Shown here: one piece after another, positions 13,220-24,470 of the stretch
Numbering within the stretch: position 1 is the first letter of the stretch
Layout of the letters: every line of letters begins with the position of its first letter
Source: Spizellomyces punctatus DAOM BR117
Lineage: Eukaryota > Chytridiomycota > Chytridiomycetes > Spizellomycetales > Spizellomycetaceae
Length of the DNA: 64,000 nt
NCBI RefSeq assembly: GCF_000182565.1
Contig: NW_015971540.1
Location: 806,476-870,475, forward strand
Direction: 5' to 3'
Notes under the pieces: generated by a model
What the model saw: the letters and a program-made list of their open reading frames with translations, nothing else
Databases searched by the model: none
Told to the model about the DNA's origin: nothing
Translations under genes and position numbers: made by a program

Positions 13220-13516
13220 TCATCTATCCATATATGGAATGAGAGAGATTATGTCTACACCTAAACCCATCGCCGCCTTTTTGGCCTCGCCCTTCTTTTG
13301 CGCCAGCGGTTTTTTTTGTTGGCAATTTGGATTATCGCGCAGTTGCAAACGGATAGATTTCACGACGATTACAGGCTGCAAAGGAAGCGAGTAAAGCGCA
13401 GGGACGAGCAGGCACGAGCCAAGTACCAGTGCTGGTTGACGAGGAGTTTGCATTGGTTGGAGGAAGATAGACGCTCCCGCGACAGCAGTTCGTGCTTGTT
13501 CTAACATTTCCGTCAT
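13220..13516 (-). CDS. Possible small membrane protein (98 residues), uncertain
   Basis: A single-exon frame from the ATG at 13516 (MTEMLEQARTAVAGASIF) to a stop at 13220-13222. It has a hydrophobic stretch ALVLGSCLLVPALYSLPLQP, a Lys/Arg-rich segment (QQKKPLAQKKGEAKKAA) and a short hydrophobic tail. The shape, one hydrophobic segment plus a basic tail, resembles many small mitochondrial membrane proteins, but I recognise no family. It lies head to head with the RhoGAP gene, 129 bp apart. It may be a chance frame. Confidence 0.25.
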   Translation of the reverse strand: MTEMLEQARTAVAGASIFLQPMQTPRQPALVLGSCLLVPALYSLPLQPVIVVKSIRLQLRDNPNCQQKKPLAQKKGEAKKAAMGLGVDIISLIPYMDR

Positions 13517-13645
13517 TCCTACTCGTTTGGACTTCAATTGACGCTCACGGCCGCTCCTCTCCCTTTGGAGAACCCTAACGGGGTCTCTCTTGTCACTTAC
13601 TGGACCGAACATTCGCTGAAGCTTCCTGACCGAACGTTGGTGGAA

Positions 13646-15910
13646 ATGGCCGCAAGTCACAGCCAGCAGGAACTGGAACCAGCGCTGACGTTTCCTTTGG
13701 AACCATTGTCATCGTCCTCAGACCACTTTTCCTATCCTTCAGACTCTGTTTTTGTAGAATCCGCTTCACTACAATTCCGAACGCTTCCGTACTGNNNNNN
13801 NNNNNNNNNNNNNNNNNNNNNNNNNNNNNNNNNNNNNNNNNNNNNNNNNNNNNNNNNNNNNNNNNNNNNNNNNNNNNNNNNNNNNNNNNNNNNNNNNNNN
13901 NNNNNNNNNNNNNNNNNNNNNNNNNNNNNNNNNNNNNNNNNNNNNNNNNNNNNNNNNNNNNNNNNNNNNNNNNNNNNNNNNNNNNNNNNNNNNNNNNNNN
14001 NNNNNNNNNNNNNNNNNNNNNNNNNNNNNNNNNNNNNNNNNCTTAACGCAAAATGTATGCGGAACTCCACATCCGATGACTCCACGCACTCACGTTGCAG
14101 CTCTCAAGCGACTCAACACAATCTTGAAGCACTACCGGTTAAAGGTGATACCAAATGACATTCTGAAGACACTGCAACACACAGTGTATGGATCGCCAAA
14201 GAAGCGATGGTGGAAGCCGTGGAAGAAGGGAGAGAACAAGTTTGAGAACGGTGGGTATTGAGAGGAACGGTACTTTTTACAAACCTTGGTGCTTATGTGA
14301 AGAGTTTACTATGGTAGCACCTTCCTCTATACTTAAATCCCCCCATGGTACGCTCTGTGGACTTCGCCTCTGTTTCGCGTGATACAGGGGCGAATCCGGT
14401 CAATGCCAGGCGATTACCTATTATAGTTCATGAATGCGTCAAGTTCATTAGAACACATGGTATGCTTGTGCGGCTATGTAAATACAGAATGTACAAGGCT
14501 AACTGTGTCCCTTGCAGGACTTAAAACTACAGGCATTTTTCGCGTCAACGGATCCGAACGCCGTATGGCGCAGCTTGCTGTTCATTTTGATTCCCCACCT
14601 ACATACGGCCTTGGAAGGTGAGCAAATGTGATTTTGACAAGATGTACGCGGCATTGTTACCTCAACTCGCTCCCCTGTCTCAGCTCATTCGAAGGATACA
14701 CGGTATACGACGTAGCAGATTTTCTTAAAAAATATCTCCGAGGTGTACCTGAACCCCTGTTCACGACTGAATTATACCCACAATTTCTAAAGTGTCTAGG
14801 TGTGTATATTAGCCAATGCGCGCATCTGATCGCATTCTGACCAATTCTTCTGTGGTTTAGATGTTCCCGCCGAAGGGGGCACCCGAATTCGAGCCTTCCG
14901 GCTGTTATTGCTACTTTTGCCCCCTACTCACCTAGTACTGTTGGAAACTTTACTGGAACTCTTTGGACTGATAGTGCAGCATTCAGCGGCGAACCAAATG
15001 AGTGCTCACTCACTGGCTAGGATTTTCTCCCCGAACGTCCTTCGTCCAAAGGGTCAAAAGCAACCACTCGAAGAATATGAACGATGCTCCTGCGTGATGG
15101 AACTCTTGATTGATCATTGGGATCACTTCATTGTCACACCTTGTACGGTTCGACCCTTTCAAATGCTCGACTTGACTTACGCTAGTGTGAGGGAGTTTTT
15201 GGGGATCTCGAACTTGGACGGGTTTCCCGGGATACCGCAAATGTCAGGGCAAACGCTAAATGAGAATGGGTTTTCAACTACACCGTCAATTGAAAATGAA
15301 GAAGCGGAAAACTCGATTGGCAAGGGTGCTGTCGATAGCAAGCGGATGGTGGCTGTTGACACTGCGCCAAATATACCTCTTGCGAAAGCCGTGGACTCAG
15401 ATTGTGATTCGGGGATAGTTTCAGAATCTGGAACGGTAAACATAACGCTGGTCCGAAGGGTTCGAACGGCTCCGACAAAGCGCACTCGAGGCGTCCCAGA
15501 GAACGTTACAGGTACGACGACAAACACTGTGTTTCCCCTTCACTATAGCGTAGAAACTCACCGTTCGCTCCATCATAAGCAGACCCTAAGCAGAACGCGG
15601 TGCTGCGGAACATTCCTGAAGACCGCTCGTCGGTTGTAGTATTTCCTGGTCGGCCACCCAAAAAACTGCGAGGAATAGGGTCAATGACACATCTTCGACG
15701 AAGGACGCTCGCGACCGACCCATCTTCATTATTTGCAGGTACTGCCGTTGATTATTGTGTATTGCTTTTAACCGTCGTGCCAACTCATTCGTGTGACACT
15801 TAGATCCGGGCGACGATAGTAGCAACAATCAGGCCCAGGAACTGGAGATGCTCCGTAGAGCAAACGAGGAGCTAACAGCACACTTAGAGGCTGTTTTGTC
15901 TCATATTTAG
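13646..15910 (+). CDS. RhoGAP domain protein (interrupted by assembly gap)
   Basis: GTPase-activating protein for Rho-family GTPases. The first ATG in the open 5' frame is at 13646 (MAASHSQQELEPALTF); sequence is lost in the N run at 13795-14041. After the gap comes a basic stretch (KKRWWKPWKKGENKF), then the RhoGAP domain: RRLPIIVHECVKFIRTHG, arginine finger in KTTGIFRVNGSERR, VYDVADFLKKYLRGVPEPLF, THLVLLETLLELFGLIVQHS, and ANQMSAHSLARIFSPNVLRP. The C-terminal third is disordered and Ser/Thr-rich. It ends with a short coiled coil (QAQELEMLRRANEELTAHL) before the TAG at 15908-15910. At least five introns. Presumably controls Rho/Cdc42-dependent actin or polarity; the target GTPase cannot be told. 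Confidence 0.87.
13795..14041. other. Assembly gap (247 N)
   Basis: A run of 247 undetermined bases inside the RhoGAP gene. The open frames on both sides suggest that part of an exon, and possibly an intron, is missing. Confidence 1.
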
Positions 15911-16198
15911 TACACTCCGGGAGCGTAGAATATTCCTAGTATCTTTTATTTCTGTCATATTTGTTTACTTCTTAACGTGTAGTATAGTGGTGATGTAGAA
16001 AAATGGGTAGGTGGATGTGCATCTGGAGCAGAGCCATGCTTTGCGTGCATAGATCGCTATGATTGTTGCGACAAAAATACAGCATGTCAGATTCTATACA
16101 TATCCGACGGGGGTGCGTTTTATGATAACAGCAGGACGGGAGTGGGGTTGCCAAACATCTGATTCGATATCTTTGCACATGTCCACAGCATTACGAGA

Positions 16199-17617
16199 CT
16201 ACATCTTGAGCGGTTTCAGACCCAGAGCCGCTCTCATCTTATTTGTCTCCTCCACACTCAGGGACTCTGATGCGCCTCCACCTCCTTCCTTTCCGGCTTT
16301 TTTAGGTTCACCAGCCTGAACCGCTGTTTTCTTGAACAATGCATTAACCTTCTTTGAAGACACCGATGGCTTCTTTTTGATGCCTTCGGGTACCGCCCGA
16401 CTTTCTTCATTGTCTTCTCGTTCCCGTGAGCGGCGTTCCTCCGGACTACCGCGACTGCGATCATCACGACGGTATCGCTCACCCTCCCTGCTCCCCCGGT
16501 GATAGTCGCTGTATCTATCTCGACGGTCGCGACTCCTTTCCCGGCTCCTGCTACGATCGCGGCGTGAGGGACGGTATCTGTCACGCGAGGTTTCACGATT
16601 GCGGCGGTGTGTGGAGCGGCTTCTTGATCGCGTCCGTGACCTAGACCGGGACCGATCTCGATCTCGATCGCGACTTGAACGTTTGGACGAATATCTGTCC
16701 CGTCTTCGACTGCGACTGCGACTATGGCTACGACTACTACTGTGACTCCTTCGATCTCTTCTGCGATCTCGATCTTTAGAATCTCTATATGAATCTCTGT
16801 GATCATGACGTTCCCGCGAGCTAGTTCGCAATTTGCGATCGCCCTCCGTCCTTCTCGACTGGTCCATTTTTTCTCCCTCAGATGTAATCTCTCCCTCAGA
16901 GTCCTCAGCAATCTCTTCGTCCTCCAAATCCTCCTCCAAGGGACTTAGACGAGGTTCCAGATCCCCATTCTCTTCTAAAATATGTCGCTTGGTTATACGA
17001 GGTAGGATGGTATCACATACGCGCTCTGAACGCAAAAGGTCGTCCACAAACTCGTCAACATGGGTTAATTCGAATTCTCCCGCTAAGGATTCAAAGGTAA
17101 ATCAGTTGAACAAAAGAAAAATCAAGTATGTTGCATGAAACGTACAAATGTTCCTTCGTCGCAATTTCCGATAATCGAGAAGTAATGGTTCCAGGTACTG
17201 ATATATTTCCACAGCGGTTCCCGTCAATCGTAAATAAAACGCCCCTAAAGCTCGCAAATATCTTTTACAGAGATTAGTCACTTGTTAGTCAAATGGTGAT
17301 GAAAAAAACACCCAAAACAAAACTGCTTACTTGTAGTCCTCATTCTGTATGTACAATCTCACAATTTCCTTTTCAGGCTGCAGCTGGAGCATCTTGAGCG
17401 CCAAGCACAGGAACTCTGTGGGTTTCTGGTTTCCGTATTGTCCCCCTATAGAGGTCAAGTTCACTGCCTTGTCAATGAGTGTTTCGGCCGTGAGCGCGAA
17501 ACATGATTCTTTCCAGTAGAGTGAATCGTAAATTCGGGTCCGAATGATTTTTTCAATAAGAAACTGCGGATTTGTGCCATGGATGTTTTGGGCTTCTGTT
17601 GCCGTTCGGTTCGCCAT
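16199..17617 (-). CDS. PRPF38A: Pre-mRNA-splicing factor 38 (RS-domain form)
   Basis: Homologue of PRP38/PRPF38A, a U4/U6.U5 tri-snRNP protein needed for spliceosome activation. The ATG at 17617 begins MANRTATEAQNIHGTNPQFL, then IEKIIRTRIYDSLYWKESCF, GGQYGNQKPTEFLCLALKML and QLQPEKEIVRLYIQNEDYKY. Further exons give LRALGAFYLRLTGTAVEIYQ and YLEPLLLDYRKLR, all hallmark PRP38 blocks. The last long exon holds an acidic segment and a large Arg/Ser/Asp-rich domain (repeats of RSRSRSR and RDRDRDR types). It ends with SLSVEETNKMRAALGLKPLK, a motif shared with SNIP/MFAP-type spliceosomal tails. The RS domain matches the animal form rather than the short yeast one. Divergent with the small SMIM4-like gene. 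Confidence 0.95.
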
Positions 17618-17696
17618 TTTGTCGTGAATGGCACGCCCTCAGAGTGATCTACGGGATACCCAACGATTCGTGATTAACGCTGATGGTGTTGGGCTT

Positions 17697-17710
17697 GTTG
17701 CTGTGGCAAC
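17697..17710. promoter_or_regulatory. RFX X-box-like inverted repeat
   Basis: GTTGCTGTGGCAAC, with perfect arms GTTGC/GCAAC around TGTG. It matches 12 of 14 positions of the canonical RFX X-box GTTGCCATGGCAAC. It sits in the 163-bp intergenic region between PRPF38 (start 17617) and the small mitochondrial-type gene (start 17781). Confidence 0.35.
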
Positions 17711-17780
17711 AGATGACAACGTCCAGATCGACAGCGAGATTTGCTATCACCTTTGCAAACCATTCCATCAAACAAACACT

Positions 17781-18156
17781 ATGGGACAAAAGAACCCGGC
17801 AGCAAACTTTTTCAAGGTCTGTAATGGGTATGATACAATCTTCCTTGTATGCTGGCTGACAAGTTTGGTATGGTCACGTAGCCCCTTCCCCGCGCACCAC
17901 CTTCGTTTTACGGAAAAGCGTTTGCCATTGGTTTTGCAATTGGAGCAGCTCTAGAGTTTGCAGTGATTAAAGCGGGATACTGTACGCTGATCTTTTTGAG
18001 TCCATTATCTGACTCGCTTCTAATTAATGTCTGTGCTTCAATCTTGTAGACGATATCATGCGAAACTCAGAGGCACGAAAGGTAGCAAAAGACCGCATGG
18101 AAATGGAAGAAGCCGAAAGGAAATTGGACGAAATGCTCAAAGCGAAACAGCATTGA
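17781..18156 (+). CDS. Small UPF0640/SMIM4-like membrane protein
   Basis: Three short exons give a protein of about 80 residues from the ATG at 17781: MGQKNPAANFFK, then PLPRAPPSFYGKAFAIGFAI, GAALEFAVIKAGYYDIMR, and a charged helix (RKVAKDRMEMEEAERKLDEM) to the TGA at 18154-18156. One hydrophobic segment is followed by a Tyr-Asp and a charged tail. This layout, with a Glu-Phe and an Ile-Lys at the membrane edge, resembles the UPF0640 family (SMIM4/UQCC5), mitochondrial inner-membrane proteins that help assemble respiratory complex III. The assignment rests on pattern, not on a search. An upstream ATG at 17628 in a longer open frame was rejected because that frame does not splice into the conserved part. 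Confidence 0.45.
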
Positions 18157-18275
18157 TACCATACTATTTCCTTTTCTAATAGTCCAATCTCCTTATATGT
18201 ATATAGAGCAATACCATACTGTAAATATCAATAGAGATTTATCAACCCTATGTACAGCAACCACTCGCGTCAATT

Positions 18276-21200
18276 TCAGGACGAATTATGTACAAAACTA
18301 AGGACCCGTTGAAGTGTCGCTTGAGGGACTTTGTCCAACTGGCGGCTACCCGCCAGCTCTAACACCTTTTCGCGCAATCCTGATATTTTCGTCATTCGCA
18401 AGGACTGCCTTATTATTTCCATGTCGTTCACCGATGGCCAGTCCCGGTAAATGCGGTACGCCTTTGCCACTGATAATACGTTATCAGGAACAGATGCATC
18501 GCCTTCGGCATCGAGATGATGTAGTACATCCTCGAAGGATACTCCACTTCCCAGTGTATTGCCCTTTGACGCTTCCAATTCCCGAAAGAATATTTCTAGT
18601 TCAGCTTTCACTTGGTTCAGAAAGGCAGGAGGCAGAAGTGGGCGTGCTAGAGCCTTGGATAACCGTCCCCCAGCCTGCGACCCAGCCATCTCATAAAATT
18701 CCAAAATAAGTTTAAGGTTCCACATGGCGGTCGGGTTTAGCTCTTCTGACAAGTTCCGCATGAGTTTGTCAATCCACAGATATGGTCGTATGAGTTCAGG
18801 TCGATCCAGTTTTATGCACTCGTGGAGCACCATTGAAAAAAAGCGCGACCTCTCCGGAGACGGGTCTGGGCAAACGTATTGGGCAAAGGCACACAATTCG
18901 GGTGCCGTTTCGACCGCCTTCAGTAGAGATGTTGTATCTGAAATACCAGCTGAACTAGCGTTGAAGAGCGACATGTTCTCTGGGGAATGTGATCCTTTGG
19001 GATCCTTTGGTTTTCAGTAAGGTCAGATATCTGCCATCATCGTGAAGAACATGAAACCAAGGTAGTACCTCCATGTAGCTAAGGTGTCCAATCCTCCTCT
19101 GCATAACCATGGCGCGCTCCTTGATCAGTATGTCCTTATGGATGGGATTCGATGCGACCATCAACGTATTGGGCCAATAACGAGGACTATCCGTTCGAAT
19201 CGAGTGAATATCAGAATACGACGGCAGCAAGCATGGAGTCACCATCACGATTTCACGGATACCGCCAGCCACGGTTTCATCGAACACATTCACATTAACT
19301 GGGACACAGCAGAGCTCCTTTTTCTGTACGTCCTGCGTGACAAGGCAGCGAGGTTCAACAGCCAGTGCCCACAGATGTCGAAATGCTTGGAGATGTGCTC
19401 GGTTGTCATCAGGGGTAAGGGGATACCGCGGGAAGAGGGAGCAAACCAGAGCGGCTACCGCGATATTCGACGTTCCGAGGGTGCAAGTACCCCCTCCCAA
19501 GAAGAGGAAGCCCAACGCCATGTTAGTGGCCATGTGGTTTCCGTAACTAACGTCCCCTCCCGAACGGTCATGCAGCTTCCGTAGTATGCGCAAAACTTTC
19601 ACGTTACCGCTACCCGCGACCACTAAGCTTAACGATGTAACGATGACGTCTAAGCAGCTTCGGGCAATGGTTCTATTCAACTTTTGAGAAAATGTAGTGG
19701 CTAACAATAAAAGCGCATGAGCCCACTGAAGCGACAGCCGGGAAAATGAATGCACTCTGGATTTTACCTGGTGCATTACTAAGTGTAATCATCTGTTCCA
19801 ATTGGACCAATAGAGTTTTGAATGCGTTCATATTGTTAGACCCAGCGTATTTGAGCCCGATGCTGAAACAAGCACCAGCAACGATATTCCAAGAGGCTTG
19901 CAGGTACATATCTGCGTCACCAGTAGAAAGGTCGTCACTGCCATCCAGGATAAATTGCGGAGTTTGACTTGAAATCCACTCGCCAGATGGCTCGATTTGG
20001 TCCCACAGAATCAGGTTCCGGCTCAGAATACGCAAAAGAAGTATATCCGGTCGGACCTTCTTCAAAACGAAAGCTGTCTGTGGAACTTTCAGCCTATCTG
20101 CGACGGAAGTGTCATTCGTTTTCAAGTACATTAACCCCAGCGCAATAGTGGCACTGGCTACGATGTATGGCTGACTTGTTCCCAGCGCATATTTGAGCAT
20201 ACGCTTGCCTAATCGGATGTCGGCTATACCTGCAGCTTGGACCGAATTGATACGGCCAAGCGTGATCAATCCCTTGAATCATTGGAGAAAATCAGTTGAG
20301 ACCTGCGAAGCCTATCCTACCATGTGAACGGATTCATACCAGGGACAGTCCGCAAGCAAGAGCACAATTTTCCTTATGTATGTACGGAAGATTGTTTTCC
20401 ATTGATTCCATCGTCTGTAAAAGGTAAAGCATCTTCTCCGTATGCAGTCGAGCCAACGATTCCAAGTATAGTAGTCCAACACTAAGAATGGCAGCGGGCT
20501 TCACCTCAAGCCCAGAGGGTGTTCCAGGAATATCATCCGACGGCTCGATGTGCGAATAGCACAAACGCGTGTGCCTCATGTCTTGATCTCCTTTATGAGT
20601 GGCCGCCAAACCAAGAAGTAGAGCGATGGCGGTGAACTCATGTTTCAGATTCATGTAGTCGATAAGATCGTACAAGTTCATCTTTCGCAGATTCCCGAGA
20701 AGACCCAGTCCTAATAAAAAGCCAGCGTGCTTGCCATCGAGACTGCGCTTTCCCTCCTCTTCCTTTGCAGGTGTGTTAAAAACGATCCACGCTCCGTTGT
20801 TGTGCTTCCAATTGGGGACCACTGACAGTCCGGCTGCTACTCCATTATGAAAGGATGGCCAGTCCAGAAGACTCGGAGTTCCTTTTGCGACTTCCATATG
20901 CACAACAGAATTCATAGGAGGCAGCCTGGCTGCAACAACGAGGTCCGGGATTGGAAATGCTTCTGTAGGTATGGGGGACACTAGACCGAACGTAAGAAGA
21001 GCTCTTCCAGTCGGTAAAGCCAGCACTCGCTGTGCCAGAATCTGAAGATGCTTTTGCTGCTCCAGCGTCCAATCTTTATCGCTGCAAGAGACGGGGTTAA
21101 TATGAGAAATATCCAAGCGGTGAGCCCAACAAGTATTTCGTACTCAGACGTGTCTATGTCAAGTTTATACGATGAAGGTGTGGCTGACTGGAGCATACGT

Positions 21201-24189
21201 CGAACCTCTTCTATTCGCCGATCTTTCATGAAGCGCAACTTTGTGATTTCAGTGAGGACTGCTTCCGTTCCGTCTGTTGTGTTCACATCGGAGGATGCCG
21301 GGGGAGATTCGAATCCTTTTGGCTACAGGCGACTATTAGATAAAGACGACGCTAAAAAACGTCATACACTTCAACTTGCCTCTTTAGCATCGCTCTCTGA
21401 CACTTGCAGCTTGGTACCAAATTGTTCAGCTAGATCTTCTCGTCCTGTCGTTCAATGCGTAATTTGAACATGAGCATCAGCGACCCTAACGGAGGAATCA
21501 AGGGGATGCATAAGACGGAACTTACCAATAAAATTGTATGCTTCTGCCGTCCAATCGCCTGGTGGATCTTCCCTGCATTCCTCCAACGCCTGCAGTATAG
21601 GAAGGGACACGCCCAGGGGCAAACTAGCCATGTCCTTTTTCGAAAGTCCTTGCCTGAGCATTTCTAATACCAATCCTTCCGCTGCAGACGATTTGGACGT
21701 GGTCATTGCGCAAAATAGAGCGCTAATTTGATGGAAAAGCGTTGAACGTATGAGTCCGCTCGGGCTACGACAGCCATTGGAAGGTAAACCGGAGAAGTAT
21801 TCGAGCGGAGTTAAGGTTTTCACATTCCTCAACGTATTCAGAATCCACGATGCCATGCTAAAGGGTGCTAGGGGACGGGCGATGTTGTTTTGCACTGTTG
21901 CAAGGTCGTTAGACGGTTCACAATGTTTCCACCACGTGGTGTGATTGTTACCCACCGTCAATCATTACGATGCCCTCAGGCTTGATTCCATCCATTTGAT
22001 AGTGGAAGCTGTAGTCCTTCCATCCCAGGCAGCGTGCAATCTGCAGCAACAGTTGCCCCAGTCGTCTCCATGCGCTCTCATATAGAATACTAAGTTTCAT
22101 ATCCTCGTACACCAAATGAAGGACGATGACAATTGCTGGGAGAAAGAGAATGAAATTTGGCCCAGTATGGTAATGCTCAAAAAGAGCCTTCGATTTTGTA
22201 AAAGATATCTGCATAGTGGAGGCGGTAGGTTTCGGATAAGACTGAAGAAACTTCTGAGCCAGCTTTTTCTGCCACGGTGTATCAGCTTTATACCGATTCA
22301 GCCATACAAGATGCTTGTGCGGACCAGGTTCGAGGACACTGGGAATGCTGCCGTCATCCATCTCAATAGTCTTGTGGCAAAAAGAGAAGAATACGGTGAG
22401 CCAGTCGATCCACTCATCATTTGACCGCAGGTTTTCCCACTTCAAAGTAGGACCACCCTGGAATGCGAGCCATCGATGATAAAATTCCTCGAACATGGGC
22501 ACAGGCAGAGCGTAGGACAGCGCTTCAACGCACCGAGCGACCAGTTCAGATGTCGGCTCGCCATCCAACATCACTCGGTATGATTTCCCATTTGAAAGTA
22601 CCATATTTACTCGATTATCCACTGGATCTTTTAAATCAATAACTCGACTGGCGCGAGAGGGTGAACGTAACGTCTGTCGCCCATCTACTCTTCTGGGTGA
22701 ATCGCGCGAGTCATCGGTTCTTGGCCGGTCAGGTATTTCTCCGCTGCGTCGACGTTTTCCTGTTAAGCCAGTATCGTCTGCTTCCTGGAAGTCCGATGGC
22801 ACTGTACATTTTAGTGAGGTTGTATACCCGGTCCACAGGGTAAGGCTGCTGTCGGGATGCAGTATCAACGTATCAAAATGACTCGGTCTAGTGGCACGCA
22901 GCGGTACCGCTGAAAGTGCCGGAATATCCAGGAAAAGGTCAAAGATGAACTGCTCATCATTGGCAGTCTGTACAGTCATCGCCGTCAGGCGACGAGTGGA
23001 CTTGATCGCATCCTGGAACTCTGTCTCATCCGTCGCATGAGGACTCAAAAACCAAATGATGGGATCACCTCTGTGATTCTCCGTTACGAAAACAACCTCG
23101 GCTCGATGTGGAATCCGGCTGCAAATGTACTAGCCAAGTTAATTGAGGACGAAGCCCGAGATTCCACTCTCCGAATACCCACCGGTTGCCCGCCTGCAAG
23201 TTATCTGACCAAACTAGCCGCATGGTGACGGCCGGTTTCAGTGCTGTCTGTACATACGAGCGAGGATCTAGACAGTCAAGTGGGTTGCTCGTATCCCCCA
23301 GATGATCCAATTTATGATTATAAATCCATATATTGTGATTGCGTTGACTGCCGTCAAATGTAACTATGAAGGGGTTCTGTTGACGATGACTTTGCACAAA
23401 TAACACATCCCAGTTCACGTTCTCATCAGGGTTTGACTTGGAATCTGTTGGGTAATGGATGACTGCGGCCGATCCAGTCGGCGTGTTAACGTCCATCGGC
23501 CTAAAGTTGTCCAGGGGATGTGCTAGGCTATACAATATGGGTGCATCCGTATTATCGCCATGTTCCCGTTTGCGTTGCACAAGAATGCCCAGATTGAGAG
23601 GCCATGCTCGTTCGATGCGATAAGGGATTGGAATATCAACCGACTCTCCGTCAGTGAAATGGAGCGTGGCTGATTGCTCAAAAACAATTACAAGAGCCCG
23701 TTGTGTGACCTTTTCAAACTGACCAGACTTGATTGCGTCAATGGTTGAAGTCTTTGACGGAAGGACGTCTTGTAAAAGGAAATCAGCGTAGAACGCTTGC
23801 AGAACGGGTTTTCGGTTGAATCTGTCGTTTGTATAGCTCACAGTGTTGAATGGCCCCCGACTGGTGAATACCGTCCACCCAGCAATGGCAACTTCACTGT
23901 CGTAACTATATCTGCCCGCGCCAGAGGACAGTAAAGTATACCGTATCGGACTGTCATCCTCGACATAGGGATGAACTTGTGCGGCCTTTTCCGCGTAAGG
24001 AACAAATCTTTCCAAAACTTTGAATTCCATTGGAGGCCCAGCTATGAACCTTGCAGACAGAGAAGATGCATAGCAGCCCGCTGTATTTCGCGAGGGCGAT
24101 CTGGGAAAATTGTCGACGAGATCGCACTGCCAACAACTTCCACCATCCGACTTGAGCACGTGACCCTTACCAGCGAAATGCATTCCCAT
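18276..24189 (-). CDS. APC1: Anaphase-promoting complex subunit 1
   Basis: Largest scaffold subunit of the APC/C ubiquitin ligase, which drives mitotic exit by ubiquitinating cyclins and securin. The start is the ATG at 24189 (MGMHFAGKGHVLKSDGG), with a second Met two codons later. The N-terminal half is the beta-propeller-like region with FSVRSNL-type spacing loops and a disordered Arg/Ser loop (GKRRRSGEIPDRPRTDDS). The proteasome/cyclosome repeat region carries the family landmarks HAGFLLGLGLLGNLRKMNLY, MNLKHEFTAIALLLGLAATH and LALGLMYLKTND-type repeats. The C-terminal part has ECIKLDRPELIRPYLWIDKL. It ends at the stop at 18276-18278. About a dozen short introns. The family is normally 1500-2000 residues, and this gene fits that size. 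Confidence 0.95.
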
Positions 24190-24470
24190 TCAACCCAAAC
24201 GAACGGTTGGGCAACGGCAGCAACGGGGTCGCTCGTTTAACCATTTCATTTGTTTGACTTTTGCATTTCGCTCAGTCCATTTCGGCCAAGGACGAGGGCT
24301 TTGGGAGGAAACTGGGATTGAGTTTGACTTATTTTGCATAAGCTGGCCGACGGTGTTTTCGACAACGAACTGCAAACCACTTCATCTAGCCGCAAGACGC
24401 GCCCCATCGTAGTGTCAAGTTGTTTGTCGATAATTTGGACCAGATCTTCAAAAAGAATACAAAAGCAACT

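Noticed and set aside
12945-13394. Long plus-strand frame and overlapping minus frame over the triplet repeat
   Set aside because: Composition is produced by the GTC/TCC tract (Arg/Pro, Val/Leu or Thr runs). No domain or credible start.
16258-16911. 217-codon minus-strand frame rich in Ile/Glu and Ala/Val
   Set aside because: Shifted reading of the Arg/Ser domain of PRPF38.
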